Shown one piece after another: positions 31,428 to 43,001 of a stretch of DNA of 64,000 nucleotides. Both the position numbers and the translations under genes were made by a program. Numbering within the stretch: the first letter of the stretch is position 1; each line of letters starts with the position of its first letter. The notes beneath the pieces were generated by a model that worked only from the letters and a program-made list of their open reading frames with translations, made no database searches and had not been told where the DNA came from. Source of the DNA: Euptelea pleiosperma (Eukaryota; Streptophyta; Magnoliopsida; Ranunculales; Eupteleaceae). The stretch is from NCBI GenBank assembly GCA_035048495.1, contig CM068540.1, forward strand, positions 4,262,829 to 4,326,828. Reading direction: 5' to 3'.

Positions 31428-31517
31428 CTCATGAGGAGGCTTCGATCACCTCCATTAAACCCCACCACACCAAAACCCATTTTAAACCCACTTAAGAAAA
31501 CCCATTGTTTCAAACGG
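31428..31517. repeat. Direct repeat, partner at 34363-34445
   Basis: 'AACCCCACCACACCAAAACC' and the bases around it occur in both places about 2.9 kb apart in the same orientation, followed in both by 'AAAACCCATTGTTT'. The inner region shows no element features, so its origin is unclear. Confidence 0.7.
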
Positions 31518-32739
31518 ATGTTTGAGAAAGATCAAAATTAAGGCTTCACCCATCATGAAACTAGGATTTTTCCGGTTGTCGGATTCGGAAACCCTAATTC
31601 CAATACAATTTGTAAACTTGATTCGATTATCCTGCAAAATTTTAAAATTTTGTATAGGGATTCATGTCGGATATCGTCCGCACTCGGGGTTAGTTAGCGA
31701 AACTAAAGAACATAAAATGACGGAAACTTGTTAGAAAAATGGAGGGGTGAGAATGGTGATAAATGCTCGATTTTTGAAACTTGCTTTTGATGATTCTAGA
31801 GAGAGAATTTTCCACACACAATAAGATCATAAAGCAATAATAAACAAAGAAATGCAAAATATCATTCTTATTAATTATCAAAGATTCCTTATAATTATCA
31901 ACTAAAATTAAGCAAAAGAAAGAAACTACAAAACAATAAAGAGATTTAATTTAGAGAGAAAATTGAGAGATTCTAGAGAGAGAAATTAAGAGAAAAAAGA
32001 TTAAGAAAGAGAAAGTAGGGGTTAGAGAGAGAAATTGAGAAATAGAGAGAGATAGAATAATTTCTAGAGAGAGAGTGAGGTGTCTAACCTAGAGAGAGGA
32101 GAGAGAAAGAGAAAAATTAGAGAGAGAAAAATGAAGAAGAGAGAGAAAGCTCACCACACGAACTTACCGAAGAAGTTGAACAGCTTGAAGAAGTTGAAGA
32201 GCACGAAGGTGGATGCGAGAATGGGATCGACCCATGACGTGCAGACCTTAATGGTCATCGGATTCAACGAGGGGCAGTAGATGTAACCCAACAGGTGGGT
32301 ACCTACGGCTTCCCCTTCTCTTCTCTTCTTTCTTTTCCACTTCTTTTCTTTCTTTTTTTTTTTCTTTTTTTTATTATGGAAAGGATAGAGTTGAGAGAGG
32401 GAGAGAAACCAAGCGATTGGTTGGACAGTTTGATGAAACCCGTGAGGAAGTGCGCACAGTAGCTGTCCAGACGGCTTGGTGCATGCTCACTCAAAGGTTG
32501 AATCGCCAAGAAGAGAAAGGGAGAACAATCATGGAGATCTCCCCTTATGGTGAACCACCGGTGCTCTTAGATAGCACTGATTCTTGTACGCCTACAATGG
32601 TGGAGGGCAGACTGGATATGTACTAGTAGCAGCAAGGAGAGAGGGAAAAGCTTGAGCACATGAGCATGTTGCAGGCTGTGTTGTGGTGGCTAAGGTGTTG
32701 AAAGTGGCAACCGGTGGTGGCAGCAGGTGGTGGCGGCGC

Positions 32740-32744
<5 letters not shown>

Positions 32745-32770
<26 letters not shown>

Positions 32771-32795
32771 ATGAAGGGGAAGAAGAAGAAAAAGA
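32745..32795. repeat. GAA microsatellite
   Basis: (AGA)n with a few interruptions. Confidence 0.9.
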
Positions 32796-34362
32796 CGGTG
32801 GAGGATTGAGGAGGATCCCGTGGGGGCTGCTGAAGAGGAGGGTGTAGTAGGTGAGATTGTCGAGGATACCAGCAAGGGAGTGGATCCGTCACACCTTGAG
32901 GGAGAAGAGGTGATGTCGGTAGACGGTTTGGAAGAGTAGAAAGGGGTAGAAGACGGACAGGGTTAGGAGTAGAGTAGGTGGCGCTAATGGTGATAGGAAG
33001 AAGAAAAATGTGGGGGCAGTGGAGAATAATGGTAGCCAACTGCTGGGTTTGTGAGGGAAGAGAGAGAAGAATAAGGTTTGCTTATCTTCTATTATATATG
33101 GTCCACCTTCTAAATCCACGACCTCTCTCTTAATGATGCCCCTTAGCCTCTTTCTTGGATGGAAATCTAGGCCATACATTCAGCACATCAATAATTCCTT
33201 TTTTTAATTTCTCCACATGCATTTTGCATCTTTCTAAAACCACATTGTATTTTGAAAACAAAATAAAGCCACTTGCCATTTAATTTGAAAATCTAATATA
33301 TGGTTAGCTTGTCCACATTTTTGGTTTGTTACCCAAAAACTCTTTATTTCCAAAATCTATATCTTTTCTTTTTAAATGGCAAGTGTACTAAAGTCCCAAA
33401 TTCTACATTTTTTTAAAAAATGTTTAATTTCAAAACACTATCTTTCAAAACTTCTATTTCTAAATTCTCCATTTATAGCATTGGACTTTCCAAAAATATA
33501 AAGATGTCTTTTCGAAAGATTTTAAGTCCCATTTTGCACAATCAACACCTTTAAAAATCTGGACCACCCACTTTAGTGGCCCCTTGGTGGATACCTCACT
33601 CACGCAACTACAATCACCTCCACCTAAATAACTGTTCATCTTATAGATTGTGTGACGATGTCATAGCAGTTGGGTGTGATGAGGGGGATTGATGATTAGA
33701 TGGATAGGAGAATCTAACGGCCAGGATTCTAGATGGAGGGAATGGAAAATGATGATCGGCCAAGGTATGAGATGATGGTGAAAGGAGAGAGAATCGGATG
33801 GTTGGAATTGAGAGTAGAGAGAGAATGATGATTTAGAGAGAGGAGAGAAAATATTACAAAATACCCTGGTCTTTGACTTGGCCGGTCTTCTGCAAGCTTT
33901 ACCAACTGGTCAAGTCTTCATCTTGTGTTAGTTGATTGGGCTTTATTCTCCTTAATCTCTTCTCTGGGTGCTTGGCTCTCCTTCTCTCTTGATCTTCTCT
34001 CAAGTTTTTTCAATTCTCTGGCTCTTCTCGTCTTTGGTCTACATCTTCTTGTCTAAGTCCACCAGCTCTCTATGCTTTGATCAAAAGCTCTGGCAGTCAA
34101 TTGTGGGCTCACAATCCAAAAAATTATCCAATAGGGTTTCCTGAGATAAAAAAAAATGCGTAATTAGAACGACTTTATATCTTGACTTCCGAAAATATGT
34201 TTAATTCATGCAAATACACCATTTTGTCTAGAAAAGAGTGTTCTACCTAATAGAAGAAACTCTTACGTACAAAAGTTGATAAAAATTATAATTTTATGTA
34301 GGAGAGTGTGATAACGCTAAAATGATAATTGCTTAAATTAAACACTTTTGAGCGAATATCAC

Positions 34363-34445
34363 ATCACCTCATGAGAGGCTTCACCTCTATCAAACCCCAC
34401 CACACCAAAACCCATTTTAAACCCACTTGAGAAAACCCATTGTTT
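34363..34445. repeat. Direct repeat, partner at 31428-31517
   Basis: See the partner entry. It is followed by several 'AACCCATTGTTTCAAA' echoes to about 34600. Confidence 0.7.
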
Positions 34446-34627
34446 TCTCAAAAAACAATTGAAAACCCATTATTTCAAATGGTTTGTTAGCTTAAGTACC
34501 CATTGTTTCAAATGGGTTTCTCAAAAAACCCATTCTAAAAAACAATTGAAAACCCGATTTACATATTGAAAACCCATTGTTTCAAACGGTTTCTTAGCTT
34601 AAGAAGAAAAATAAATAAAAATAACTG

Positions 34628-34628
<1 letters not shown>

Positions 34629-34676
<48 letters not shown>

Positions 34677-34678
34677 AT
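34629..34678. repeat. (TA)n(GA)n microsatellite
   Basis: About 12 TA units pass straight into about 11 GA units. Confidence 0.97.
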
Positions 34679-34854
34679 TTACCTTAGCTTTAATTGAAGT
34701 AGTTGTCTGTTGCTACTCGTGAGATCAAAAGCAAGAGTCTTACAAGAGTCTTTAAGATCAATAAACCTCTTAAAAAGTTTATAGATTCTAAAATTGTGCT
34801 AAAAATAGAAACTTTAATCTACACCCTTCATCAATTAAATCCCAGCTAAGTAAT

Positions 34855-35345
34855 TACTTGTCTAACAAGTTGATTTTCAGTGTGTGGGTCCAACAAGGGG
34901 TGGACCAAACAACATGTGTTAGTGGACCCAAGAGGGTATTTGACATGGCATTTTGGGAGGTCCACCATAAAAAATAGTTGGTGTTCCGTGCTCAGAGTCA
35001 GAGTGTGGCCCCACTTTGATCAAATGTGAACTTAGATTGTGAGTCTGTGACGCAACCTTGTGGGCTCACATGGAGATTAGTTAAGGGATGATTTTTGATT
35101 AGGAAGATTTCTTCACCATGGATGTCACATTCACAAAAAACAGCCAATTCTGAAGAAACTTGTAACCCTTTGCTTTGAAATGTGAACTTGGAATTTATAA
35201 TGAAATGGACGATCTAGTTTTGTTGAAAGCTGCAGTCAGCGATGAATATAAGCCACAAGGCATATTCCTTGAGGACGCTGATGGTATAAATGTTTGGCCA
35301 ATCCCCGGGTGGACTTAACAAAAATCAGCCGGATTAGTGGTTTTA
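34855..35345. repeat. MITE-like fragments
   Basis: 34870-34990 is an inverted match to 50140-50235 ('GTATTTGACATGGCATTTTG'). 35050-35220 belongs to family B. 35225-35345 is a left-half family C copy ('AAAAATCAGCCGGATTAGTG'). These are three non-coding scraps side by side. Confidence 0.5.
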
Positions 35346-35879
35346 AACGTTTGGTTCTTTGTACCCATTGAGTTCTCGGCACTAACCTGAGTCCTTTTTG
35401 CCACTTACCCAGGTGAGTGTTTTTTAAGGATTCTTTTTTAATTTTTTGGGTATGTGGCAAAAAGCATTCGGGTAGAATTATGTAACTGTCAGCGGCTTCC
35501 ACTTTGCAGTTAGCGAAGGTGGACTCGGTTTAGGTTGACTGATTAGAACCCAATAGTTTATTGAGTCGGTTTTGGTGGATCGCTGTAGCCTTTGATGAAT
35601 TCTTGATTTTGGATGGCTGTTTCTCTAGCGTTTTTTAGTGCCTAATTATGTATAAGGGCTTGTGTGAGCAGATTACTCGTTATTATAGATGCAGATGATC
35701 TCCTAAGTGGAGCCCATCAGTGGTTACTTCAACATGGTTTTTTTTATCATCACTCTTGCAGGTATTCACAACATATTACTTAATGCTTGTTTAACTTTAT
35801 TGTCATCGTCATCATTATAAGAGCAATTCCAACCTCTCCAAAATTTGGCTGCAAAAAGGAATCTTCTCCATATTTGAAG

Positions 35880-36096
35880 CAATATTTTAAAACTAGGAAC
35901 TTAGATTCGACTTGGAAGTCCATCTAGTTGAGTTGCCTTGATGACTCGGGAGTCGACTCAGCTAGTCATTATATTAATTATTAAATATTTGAATATATAA
36001 AATAATAAATATAGAAAAAATATTAAAAACATTTAAAAATTCAAAAAAAAATATTGAGTTTCGAGTCGAGTCGACTCGGCGAGTTTTAAAACATAG
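35880..36096. mobile_element. GAGTCGACTC-type MITE
   Basis: The ends read AATATTTTAAAACTAGG and CGAGTTTTAAAACATAG. The inner arms carry GACTCGGGAGTCGACTC and GTCGAGTCGACTCGGCGAG, inverted and AT-rich between. This resembles hAT-type MITEs of plants, but no target duplication was confirmed. Confidence 0.45.
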
Positions 36097-36468
36097 ATTT
36101 GAAGATAGAGGCACCCTTCAAAACATTTCCAAAAAAGCATCTTTTTGCAAAAGATGCATACGTAGATTGTAAAAAGTGGCATTTTGAAAGGTAAATGTCA
36201 AAAGATTTGAAAAATGACACAAGGTATTTCAAAATTGTTGGTAACAAAAAGCAAATGCTTTTAAAAATGATACAAAAGGAATTAATGATAAAAAAGGAAT
36301 AAAATTTGTTTAAAATATTACTAAAAGGATAAAGATAAAAATTCAAAAAAAGCAAAAAGGCAGATCTCCATATTTGGAGACTTATGCATGCCGGCCCCAT
36401 GACTGTGTATCGTACTATGAGTTACAAAACCACGAATAACTTTATCTCAAGTATATATCAAATTATTA

Positions 36469-36837
36469 GGATAAATCTACACCCAATTTTTATATCCGAT
36501 TCCTACACCCGATGATGGACCCATATGGAGATCATGCTTGACAATCCAACAATACATTGAGTCGTCCTCATTATTATCATCATCATTACAAAAAATCAAT
36601 TGATTACAACACTACTAACTATATAAAAGGTTGAGATAACAGTTTAATTGGATGATACATACTTTTCAAAATCAAGTAAACTTTTCATGAGGTTAAAAAC
36701 ATCATAATGGACTACTTTTTTATGAGGATGATCTCCTTGATATGAATAAATCAATATGTAGTTGGATTGTCCAAAATGATCTCCATGTGGACCCCACCAC
36801 CAGGTGTAGAAGTGCAAGAAATGAGTGTAGATTTATC
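36469..36837. mobile_element. Tourist-like MITE (family E)
   Basis: Terminal inverted repeats start GGATAAATCTACAC at both ends (one base short on the right). It is flanked by TTA at 36466-36468 and 36838-36840, the 3-bp target typical of PIF/Harbinger elements. The body folds on 'GAGATCAT..GACAATCCAAC'. A second, one-ended copy lies at 47540-47872. Confidence 0.7.
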
Positions 36838-36840
36838 TTA

Positions 36841-37040
36841 TATATGTGGGTTGAGATAAAGTTACTAATGTTTTTTTACTTATAAAATGACACGTGGCCA
36901 TGGGGACCACATGAAGATGATCAGGTAAGAGTTTATTTTCTCTCACCAAAAATTAGCAATTTCTAAAACTTTTAACCCTATTAAATATGGACCTAAATTT
37001 AACTAGTAAAAACGGACATTCCAATATATGGGAGCTGTTG
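36841..37040. repeat. Family B partial copy
   Basis: It starts GGTTGAGATAAAGTTA right beside the family E MITE and contains 'TTTCTAAAACTTTTAACCCT'. The right half is missing. Confidence 0.6.
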
Positions 37041-38310
37041 GTGACATCCTTTAGCTTATCTAGTGCGAGTTAGACTTTGTACCCCACGTTTCTAGCTTAG
37101 GTCATCGTTAGGCCACAACTAATACTGAAACATAGCTAGGTAGGTGGGTGAAATGATAAACGATGGCCCAAACGTCTGACAACTGTAAGCTTAATTTCTC
37201 AGGATCCAAAGACAAGTTGATGGCAAAATTATTCATACTCCCGCGTCTTATGCTTATCAGGCAATTACCCTGTAACTCGATGCTACTCTCGGTAAGCATG
37301 CATAAACAAGATCCTCAGAAAAAATCGAAATTCTATAATAAACCCAATAGTATCATATAGTTCTTATAGTTACCCATGTCGCTAGAGAAGACATAGATAT
37401 AGAGTTTATAAAAATTAATTGATCCTTCCAATTCACTCTAGTATGTATATATATAAAGATAAGAAATCTGAACCTAACATTTGTTGAACTCATATTTAGA
37501 CTGATGTGCGTGTCAGAAGAGTCCTAATTACCTAAATTAGTGTATCTCAAGTCTCAACTTGAGTTCATATCGGCACCTCATCAAATAAATCTATCTCTAT
37601 CACGGACTCTAATCGAACACACAACATCCCCTCACATACTTGTTCCCATGTGATAAATTCGAAATCCAAAATTTTCTCTTTCTCTTTAAAATAAACCTAT
37701 AAGTTGTAAATCAGTAAAACGCTGAAGATTAATTGAAATCAGATAGAAACAATTAAAATTTAATACCATTTAATGTAATACACTTTATATCAAAATTTTC
37801 TTTATTAGAATTTTGAGATAATAAGAATAAAATTTTCAAACTTTTTCTTAAATTAATAAAATTTTCTACAATATTTTATGAATTTGCTAAAATATAAATA
37901 ACATTGATCAACAATTAAATACTTAATTAATTAGTTAACTAATTATTAATTAGATAAATTAATAATTAAATAAATCAGTTTGTTCGATCAAATTCCTTAC
38001 TGATTTTGCTACAAGCTTTCCAGAACACCTAGAATAGATTGTAACACTGATCAAAAGTCGAGAAGAATCTCTTTACAAGTTGAAACTAAGTCTAATGGTC
38101 AATTATCATGATATGCGCATTTTGTACTATAATATTTTAAATTACCTCTCCCTATTTTCAAAAGTTTTATACTTGCCTCGTTTACCGCTTAACCTAAAAA
38201 AATCGTAACTACTTCTCTGTATTTTCATTTTCTATTTTTCATTCTAATTAAAGCTTGTCTTAACGGAAGAAATGATCACTTTTAAGCAAAATTGAATGAA
38301 GGAAAATGAT
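37041..38310. other. AT-rich intergenic DNA
   Basis: No gene recognised. The sequence is strongly AT-rich at 37740-37970. Confidence 0.5.
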
Positions 38311-38351
38311 TCACATAGCTGATCCCATATAGTTGGGATAAGTTATTATTA
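38311..38351 (+). mobile_element. Au-like SINE 3' end, cut by a Helitron
   Basis: 'GCTGATCCCATATAGTTGGG' followed by 'ATAAG' and 'TTATTATTA' is the end of an Au-like SINE, similar to 25485-25547. The Helitron terminus begins at the next base. Confidence 0.6.
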
Positions 38352-38379
38352 CTAGGGGACTCTACACGCGATGCGCGTG
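38352..38379 (-). mobile_element. Helitron 3' terminus
   Basis: On the minus strand: a perfect 6-bp stem hairpin CACGCG-CAT-CGCGTG, 9 nt, then CTAG, followed by host T. This matches the canonical Helitron end (hairpin, about 10 nt, CTRR, insertion between A and T). The body would extend to higher coordinates, probably including the family C copy at 38400-38705. The 5' TC end was not found, so its length is unknown. Confidence 0.65.
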
Positions 38380-38399
38380 CACCTTACACGCAGCAGCTG

Positions 38400-38705
38400 A
38401 CCTTACACGTGGCACACTTTTAGAGGCTGTTGGCTGTATAGAAGTTTGGCCCATCCCTAGTTTGACCTACATACCAGAATTCATCATGATTAATAATTTT
38501 TATCCATTGGATTAGAGTCTTTTTTCATGATTTATTTTTAACTGTGGATTTCTAGCAGTATTTGGGGTACTCAGATTCAAAGGTTAGAATCACTAATCAG
38601 ACCATTTTTTGTTATGTCAGTCCATCTAGGGATTGGCCAAACATCCATATGGTCAGTAGCCTCTAATAGTGTGCCACATGGCTCACACTGTGGGTCCCTA
38701 ATCAA
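38400..38705. repeat. Family C MITE copy
   Basis: Inverted arms carry 'TAGAAGTTTGGCCCATCCCT' on the left and 'AGGGATTGGCCAAACATCC' on the right, as in the 5062 copy, more diverged. Confidence 0.6.
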
Positions 38706-38889
38706 CTTTGATGATAGGGAGGTAAGCCAAAAAAATAAAAAAAATTAAGAGCCTTCTTTTAGAATCCGATAATCTAAGTACGTTTAAGATGACAAAAGTG
38801 CTCTTCGTTTGCTTTTAATTTCCCGCACATGCTGAATAGTGAAAAATGTGAAATATCTAAAATCTCTCCCACACAAATCTGAGAAAGCA

Positions 38890-39048
38890 GCCAATAAAAA
38901 CCCTTCTCCACTTTTTTATTTCAGTTCTCTCCTTTCTCAGAAACCCTAGAAAACGAGAGCAAGAAGAACTACTAAGATCGTTTGACAGCTCTCTATTTTA
39001 CATCTCATCATCACTCTTCACACCTCCTGAGTGTCTTCCCATCACAAG
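38890..39048 (+). other. ZRF1 gene 5' UTR exon (predicted)
   Basis: A pyrimidine-rich leader ('CAGTTCTCTCCTTTCTCAG', 'AAACCCTAGAAAACGAGAG') typical of plant 5' UTRs. The best donor is AAG|GCAAGT at 39048/39049, a GC-type donor with otherwise perfect consensus. The transcription start is a guess. Confidence 0.5.
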
Positions 39049-39259
39049 GCAAGTTTATCTCAACCTTTCCCTCACTTCTCATGTTTTCAGCTAAAATTAA
39101 GCTTGATCAGGGGTTGTTTAATCTGCTTTTTCGTGATTATGTTGTTTAGGGCTAAGATTAGATCAAGGTTCTACTTTTATCTGATAATTGATCTGTTTGG
39201 GGGTTGTCGGTACTTTTTGTTTGTTACATGTCCTCTTATCTCTACTTTGTGCTTTTGCG

Positions 39260-40650
39260 TGCAGAATAACGTCGAGTTGAGGGTTTTGTTTTTTCCGATT
39301 GGTTTCGATGTTTTGTGATGTGGGTTGTGTTTACCGCGTTAAGTTAGCTGGTTTGGGATGTGTTTTTCTTTCTTTCGTTTTCGATCACCTTATCTAATGG
39401 CCGTTCTGCTGAAAGTTGAGGTTAGAGTTTTGATTTTCTAATTGGTTTCGATAATTTGTGATGTGAGTTGTGTTTATCTCATTAAGTTAGCTGGTTTGGG
39501 ATGTGGGTTTTTGGTTTCGTTTTGATTCACCTTCTCTAATGGTAATTGTTGTTTTGTTGAAAATTAAGGTTAAAATTTGATGTTCTGATTGGTTTTGATT
39601 CACCTTCTCTGATGGTTATTCTGCTTAAAATTGATGTTAGGATTTTGATTTTCTGATTCGTTTTGAAGATTTGTGACATGGGTTGTGTTTATCTCATTAA
39701 GTTAGCGGGTTTTGATTTTTTGTTTTTTTTTTCCTGTATTGATTTACATTCTCCAATGATTGTTCTGCTGAAAATTGAGTTTGGATTGTACTATATTTTG
39801 TGATGTCGGTTTTGTTTATCTCGTTAACTTAGCTGGTTTGGGACATGGGTCTTTTGTTTCGTTTCACATTTTCTAATGGTTTTTTTTGCTGAAAATTGAG
39901 GTTGGAATTTTGATTTTCTGATTGGCTTCGATGTTTTGTGATGTGGGTTGTGTTTCTCATCAAGTTAGCAGGTTTTGGATGTGTTTTTTCTGTTTCATTT
40001 GTTTCACCTTATCTAATGGGTGTTTTGCTGAAAGTTAAGGTTAGAGTTTTGATTTCTGATTGGTTTCAATATTTTGTGTTGTGGGTTGTGTTTATCTAGT
40101 TTAGCTAACTGGTTCGGGGTGTAGGATTTTGTTTCATTTCGATTACTTCTCTAATGGTAATGGTTGTTCTGCTGAAAATTGAGGTTAAGAGTATTGATTC
40201 TCTGATTTTTTTCGATTTTTTTGTTGTTGTTGTTGAGGGTTGTATTTATCTCATTAAGTTAGCTGGTTTGGGATGTGGGTTTTTCGTTTCGAATCATCTT
40301 CTCTAATGGTTGTACTGCTGAAAGTTGGGGTTAGAGTTACTATTTTCTGATTGGTTCTGATGATTTGGGGTGTGGGTTGTGTTTTTCATTACTGAATTTC
40401 TTGGTTGGGTTGCACTTGTCTTGTTAGGTTAGCTGGTTTGGGATGTGGTTTCTTCGTTTCATTTTGTTCTGTTTTGAATTACCTTCTCTAATGGTTTTTC
40501 TGCTGAAAGTTGAGGTTAGAGTTTTGATTTTCTGATATTTTGGGGTGTAGGTTGTGTTTTTTCTTACAGACTTTGTTGGTTTGGAATGTGGGTTTTCTTT
40601 TGTTCAATGGTTAAAGTGCTGAAAACTGAGGTTAGGGTTTTGATTTTCTG
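39260..40650. repeat. Degenerate ~140-bp tandem repeat in the ZRF1 intron
   Basis: About nine or ten imperfect units each contain 'GTTAGCTGGTTTGGGATGTG', then 'CACCTTCTCTAATGGT', 'TTCTGCTGAAA' and 'GAGGTTAGAGTTTTGATTTT'. Clear starts lie near 39339, 39484, 39825, 40255 and 40430. The units are T-rich and G-rich, like plant introns that boost expression. Confidence 0.8.
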
Positions 40651-40697
40651 ATTGGTGAAAGGTAGACTTTCTTTCCTTATAAAGCGGGAGGTTTTCT

Positions 40698-40780
40698 TGC
40701 ATGGGAGGGCTGACTTGGCAGATCTGGACTGTCCATCTGATAGAGGACTCTCTGGATTGGTCGCGTGGATGGTGTCCTTG
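40698..40780. repeat. Short repeat shared with 4911-5000
   Basis: See the partner entry. Confidence 0.5.
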
Positions 40781-41800
40781 CCGAAGACACCCTCACAGCT
40801 CTGTATTGCACTTCTTCTCCAACGAATAGCAGTTTTCTGACACTTCTTTTATTTTCGTTTTCTTTTTCCTCCGAGAGAATAAAAAAAGAAAAAGGTGAGA
40901 GCAAAATCATGTAAGAAAAAGGCACTCTTTAAGTCACATGGTGCGGGGATTTGGGTCTGAAACTTGCCACCCGAAGAATGGGTGTGGTTGTCAAACAAGT
41001 GGACCACACTGCCACCCAATCTGCCACATGTGAAATGCTGCGGAAGGAAAGGGAGACTGTTGTGTCACCCCAGAGTACATGTCTCCTTTCTGATCGGTTT
41101 CAATTTATATTATTTATTTATTTATTCATTTTTTTGCGTGATGTGGTTTGTCTTTTATTACGTCATTCAAAATATTTTTTCCTGTTGTGATTTTAGTTTT
41201 TAAAGTGAAAATATTGGATAAGTAAAGATTAAATTTTTTAGGTGATTGAGTTTGTTGTCCTGGTCCAAGTATCTTTGGTGTCGCTTCTGCTTCTTTATTA
41301 TTTTAGTTTTTCAGTGTCGGTGTTTTCTGATGTCGGTCTTCCTTTTCTCTGGTTAGGTTGGTGAAAGATATGAATATAGTTTGTTCTTTGTAATGTGGTT
41401 TTTATCGAGGTATTCAGTTTTCATGAGATAATTCTCGGTTACTTGCTTACCTAAGAGAAGTCTTAGTTATGGTCTCATGTCTTCAGTTCGGAATATCTTG
41501 TTAACCTCGTTAATTTGGGAGGTTAATATACCCCTGATCACTTGATCAAACCTTGGGGATCCAAGAAGGGGAAATGGAAAAATTAAATGAAGAGGCAGCT
41601 GAGATGGGCAAAACCTCCTTGGCCCAGGTGTCAGTGTGCTAGGTTTTGAGCCAAAGGCTTCATACTATCCTTTATGATGATCGATGCTGTTTATAAGCAA
41701 GGGATTGCTTACTGAAGATATTATTTTGTAGTAATGGCAGTAAATTTCTCCATTTAAAACAATAGTGTCTACATAGATGCCGCTGAAACTCCACAGAACA

Positions 41801-41850
41801 ATATGTATGTATGTATTTATGTATGTATGTATGTGTATATATATATATAT
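41801..41850. repeat. (TATG)n/(TA)n microsatellite
   Basis: TATG units followed by TA units. Short frames on the minus strand here are artefacts of the repeat. Confidence 0.95.
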
Positions 41851-42878
41851 AATGAGAGATTGCATTAAAGGGAAAAGGAATGTACAATAAAACCCCCCAA
41901 AAGGAAAGAACTATAATGATGGGGCTGGTTTGTTAGCTTAAAACAAGTAACAGGAAACTTGCATTAACTTGAGTTAATGCCCAATCCAAGGATTCAAAAT
42001 TAGACAAAATCCACGAAAGATACATAATTAAACTCTTTGAGAATGATAGCCCAATGCATGATGGAAGCTTTATCTTTGGATCTATATTTGTCTTAAAAAA
42101 TATGCTTGTTTCTTTGCTTCCAAAACGTACCACCCCATTTCAAATGGAATCATCCTCCAAACTAACTTCATGTTTTCATCCTCTTCACAAACCATTTCAA
42201 TTTGGAAAAAGTTCCTCTGGTCGTTTCATGTGGTGCTTTTGATTTTTGCCATTTTTGTGCTTGGATATGGATGCAATTATTTTCAACTTCCAGTTCAGCA
42301 TGATTAACGTTTATTAGATGTTTCTGTTTGTAGTGTACTTTGTAGTTTTTGTCTATGTATTTCATGCGTTTATTGTTCAAGGAAAAGTTGTTTGAACATC
42401 ATTGTATTCAATGGCCGAACCTATGCACCAAGTGGTGCATGTGCTCATTGACCAGGACTATCCAATCAATGGGCTATCTTTGTCGACGATCCAACCCATC
42501 TGATTTAATTTTATTGGAACGATTGCAATCATTTTCATTGTCCAAAAAGGAAAAAAGATTATTCGATCACTAGGACCATTTCGGTGTTGTATTTTTGGTC
42601 CATGGCCATCATCCAAGAGGGCTCATTGGTAGATCATTCGACTGCAGGTCAAGAGGTCTCTGCTTGGAACCTGGTTGGGCCCTATAAAAAGGTTACAATT
42701 AAGTGTTTAATATAAAAATAGGTGGCTCATTGATCGGATTGTTTGATTTATGGGCAAATTAAAAAATTGGAGTATAGAAAGGCGAGGTATCACATTCCTG
42801 ACAGCAACACTATATTTTTTTAATTGTATTGTGACTTGTCAATGGGCTTTCACTGATTGAATTTTTTTCAAAATGCAG

Positions 42879-43001
42879 TTTGGAGTTTTTATACGGGTTT
42901 TCTAATTGTGATCTGGAGTAGAATTGTTCTTCTTGGGGCCGAGTTTTTGAAGAATTACAGGGGTTTACTCTTTCTTGGATTAGTTAATCTTCTGCAAATA
43001 T
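42879..43001 (+). other. ZRF1 5' UTR, second exon part
   Basis: It lies between the acceptor at 42878 and the start codon. Splicing here removes the upstream intron and leaves a short leader. Confidence 0.6.

Larger units (their letters stand above)
31143..34362. other. Gene-free region with simple repeats
   Basis: Upstream of the MADS gene. It contains GAGA-rich DNA (about 31960-32150), a GAA tract (32745-32795) and AT-rich stretches. Frames at 32417-32626 and 32623-33179 are low-complexity and overlap on both strands, so I do not accept them. No exon structure is recognisable. Confidence 0.5.
39049..42878 (+). other. ZRF1 5' UTR intron
   Basis: A 3.8-kb intron (GC-AG if the first exon is right) with acceptor caaaatgcag|tttgg at 42878. 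It contains the tandem repeat below, a shared short repeat (40698-40780) and a TATG/TA microsatellite (41801-41850). No coding sequence is present. Confidence 0.5.

Noticed and set aside
32623..33179. Minus-strand frames rich in Pro, Leu and Phe
   Set aside because: They come from a GAA/GA tract read in reverse. Several frames overlap and nothing is conserved.
39031..39318. 95-codon frame at the start of the ZRF1 leader intron
   Set aside because: It spans the predicted donor and has no domain. Intronic T-rich sequence gives a hydrophobic product by chance.
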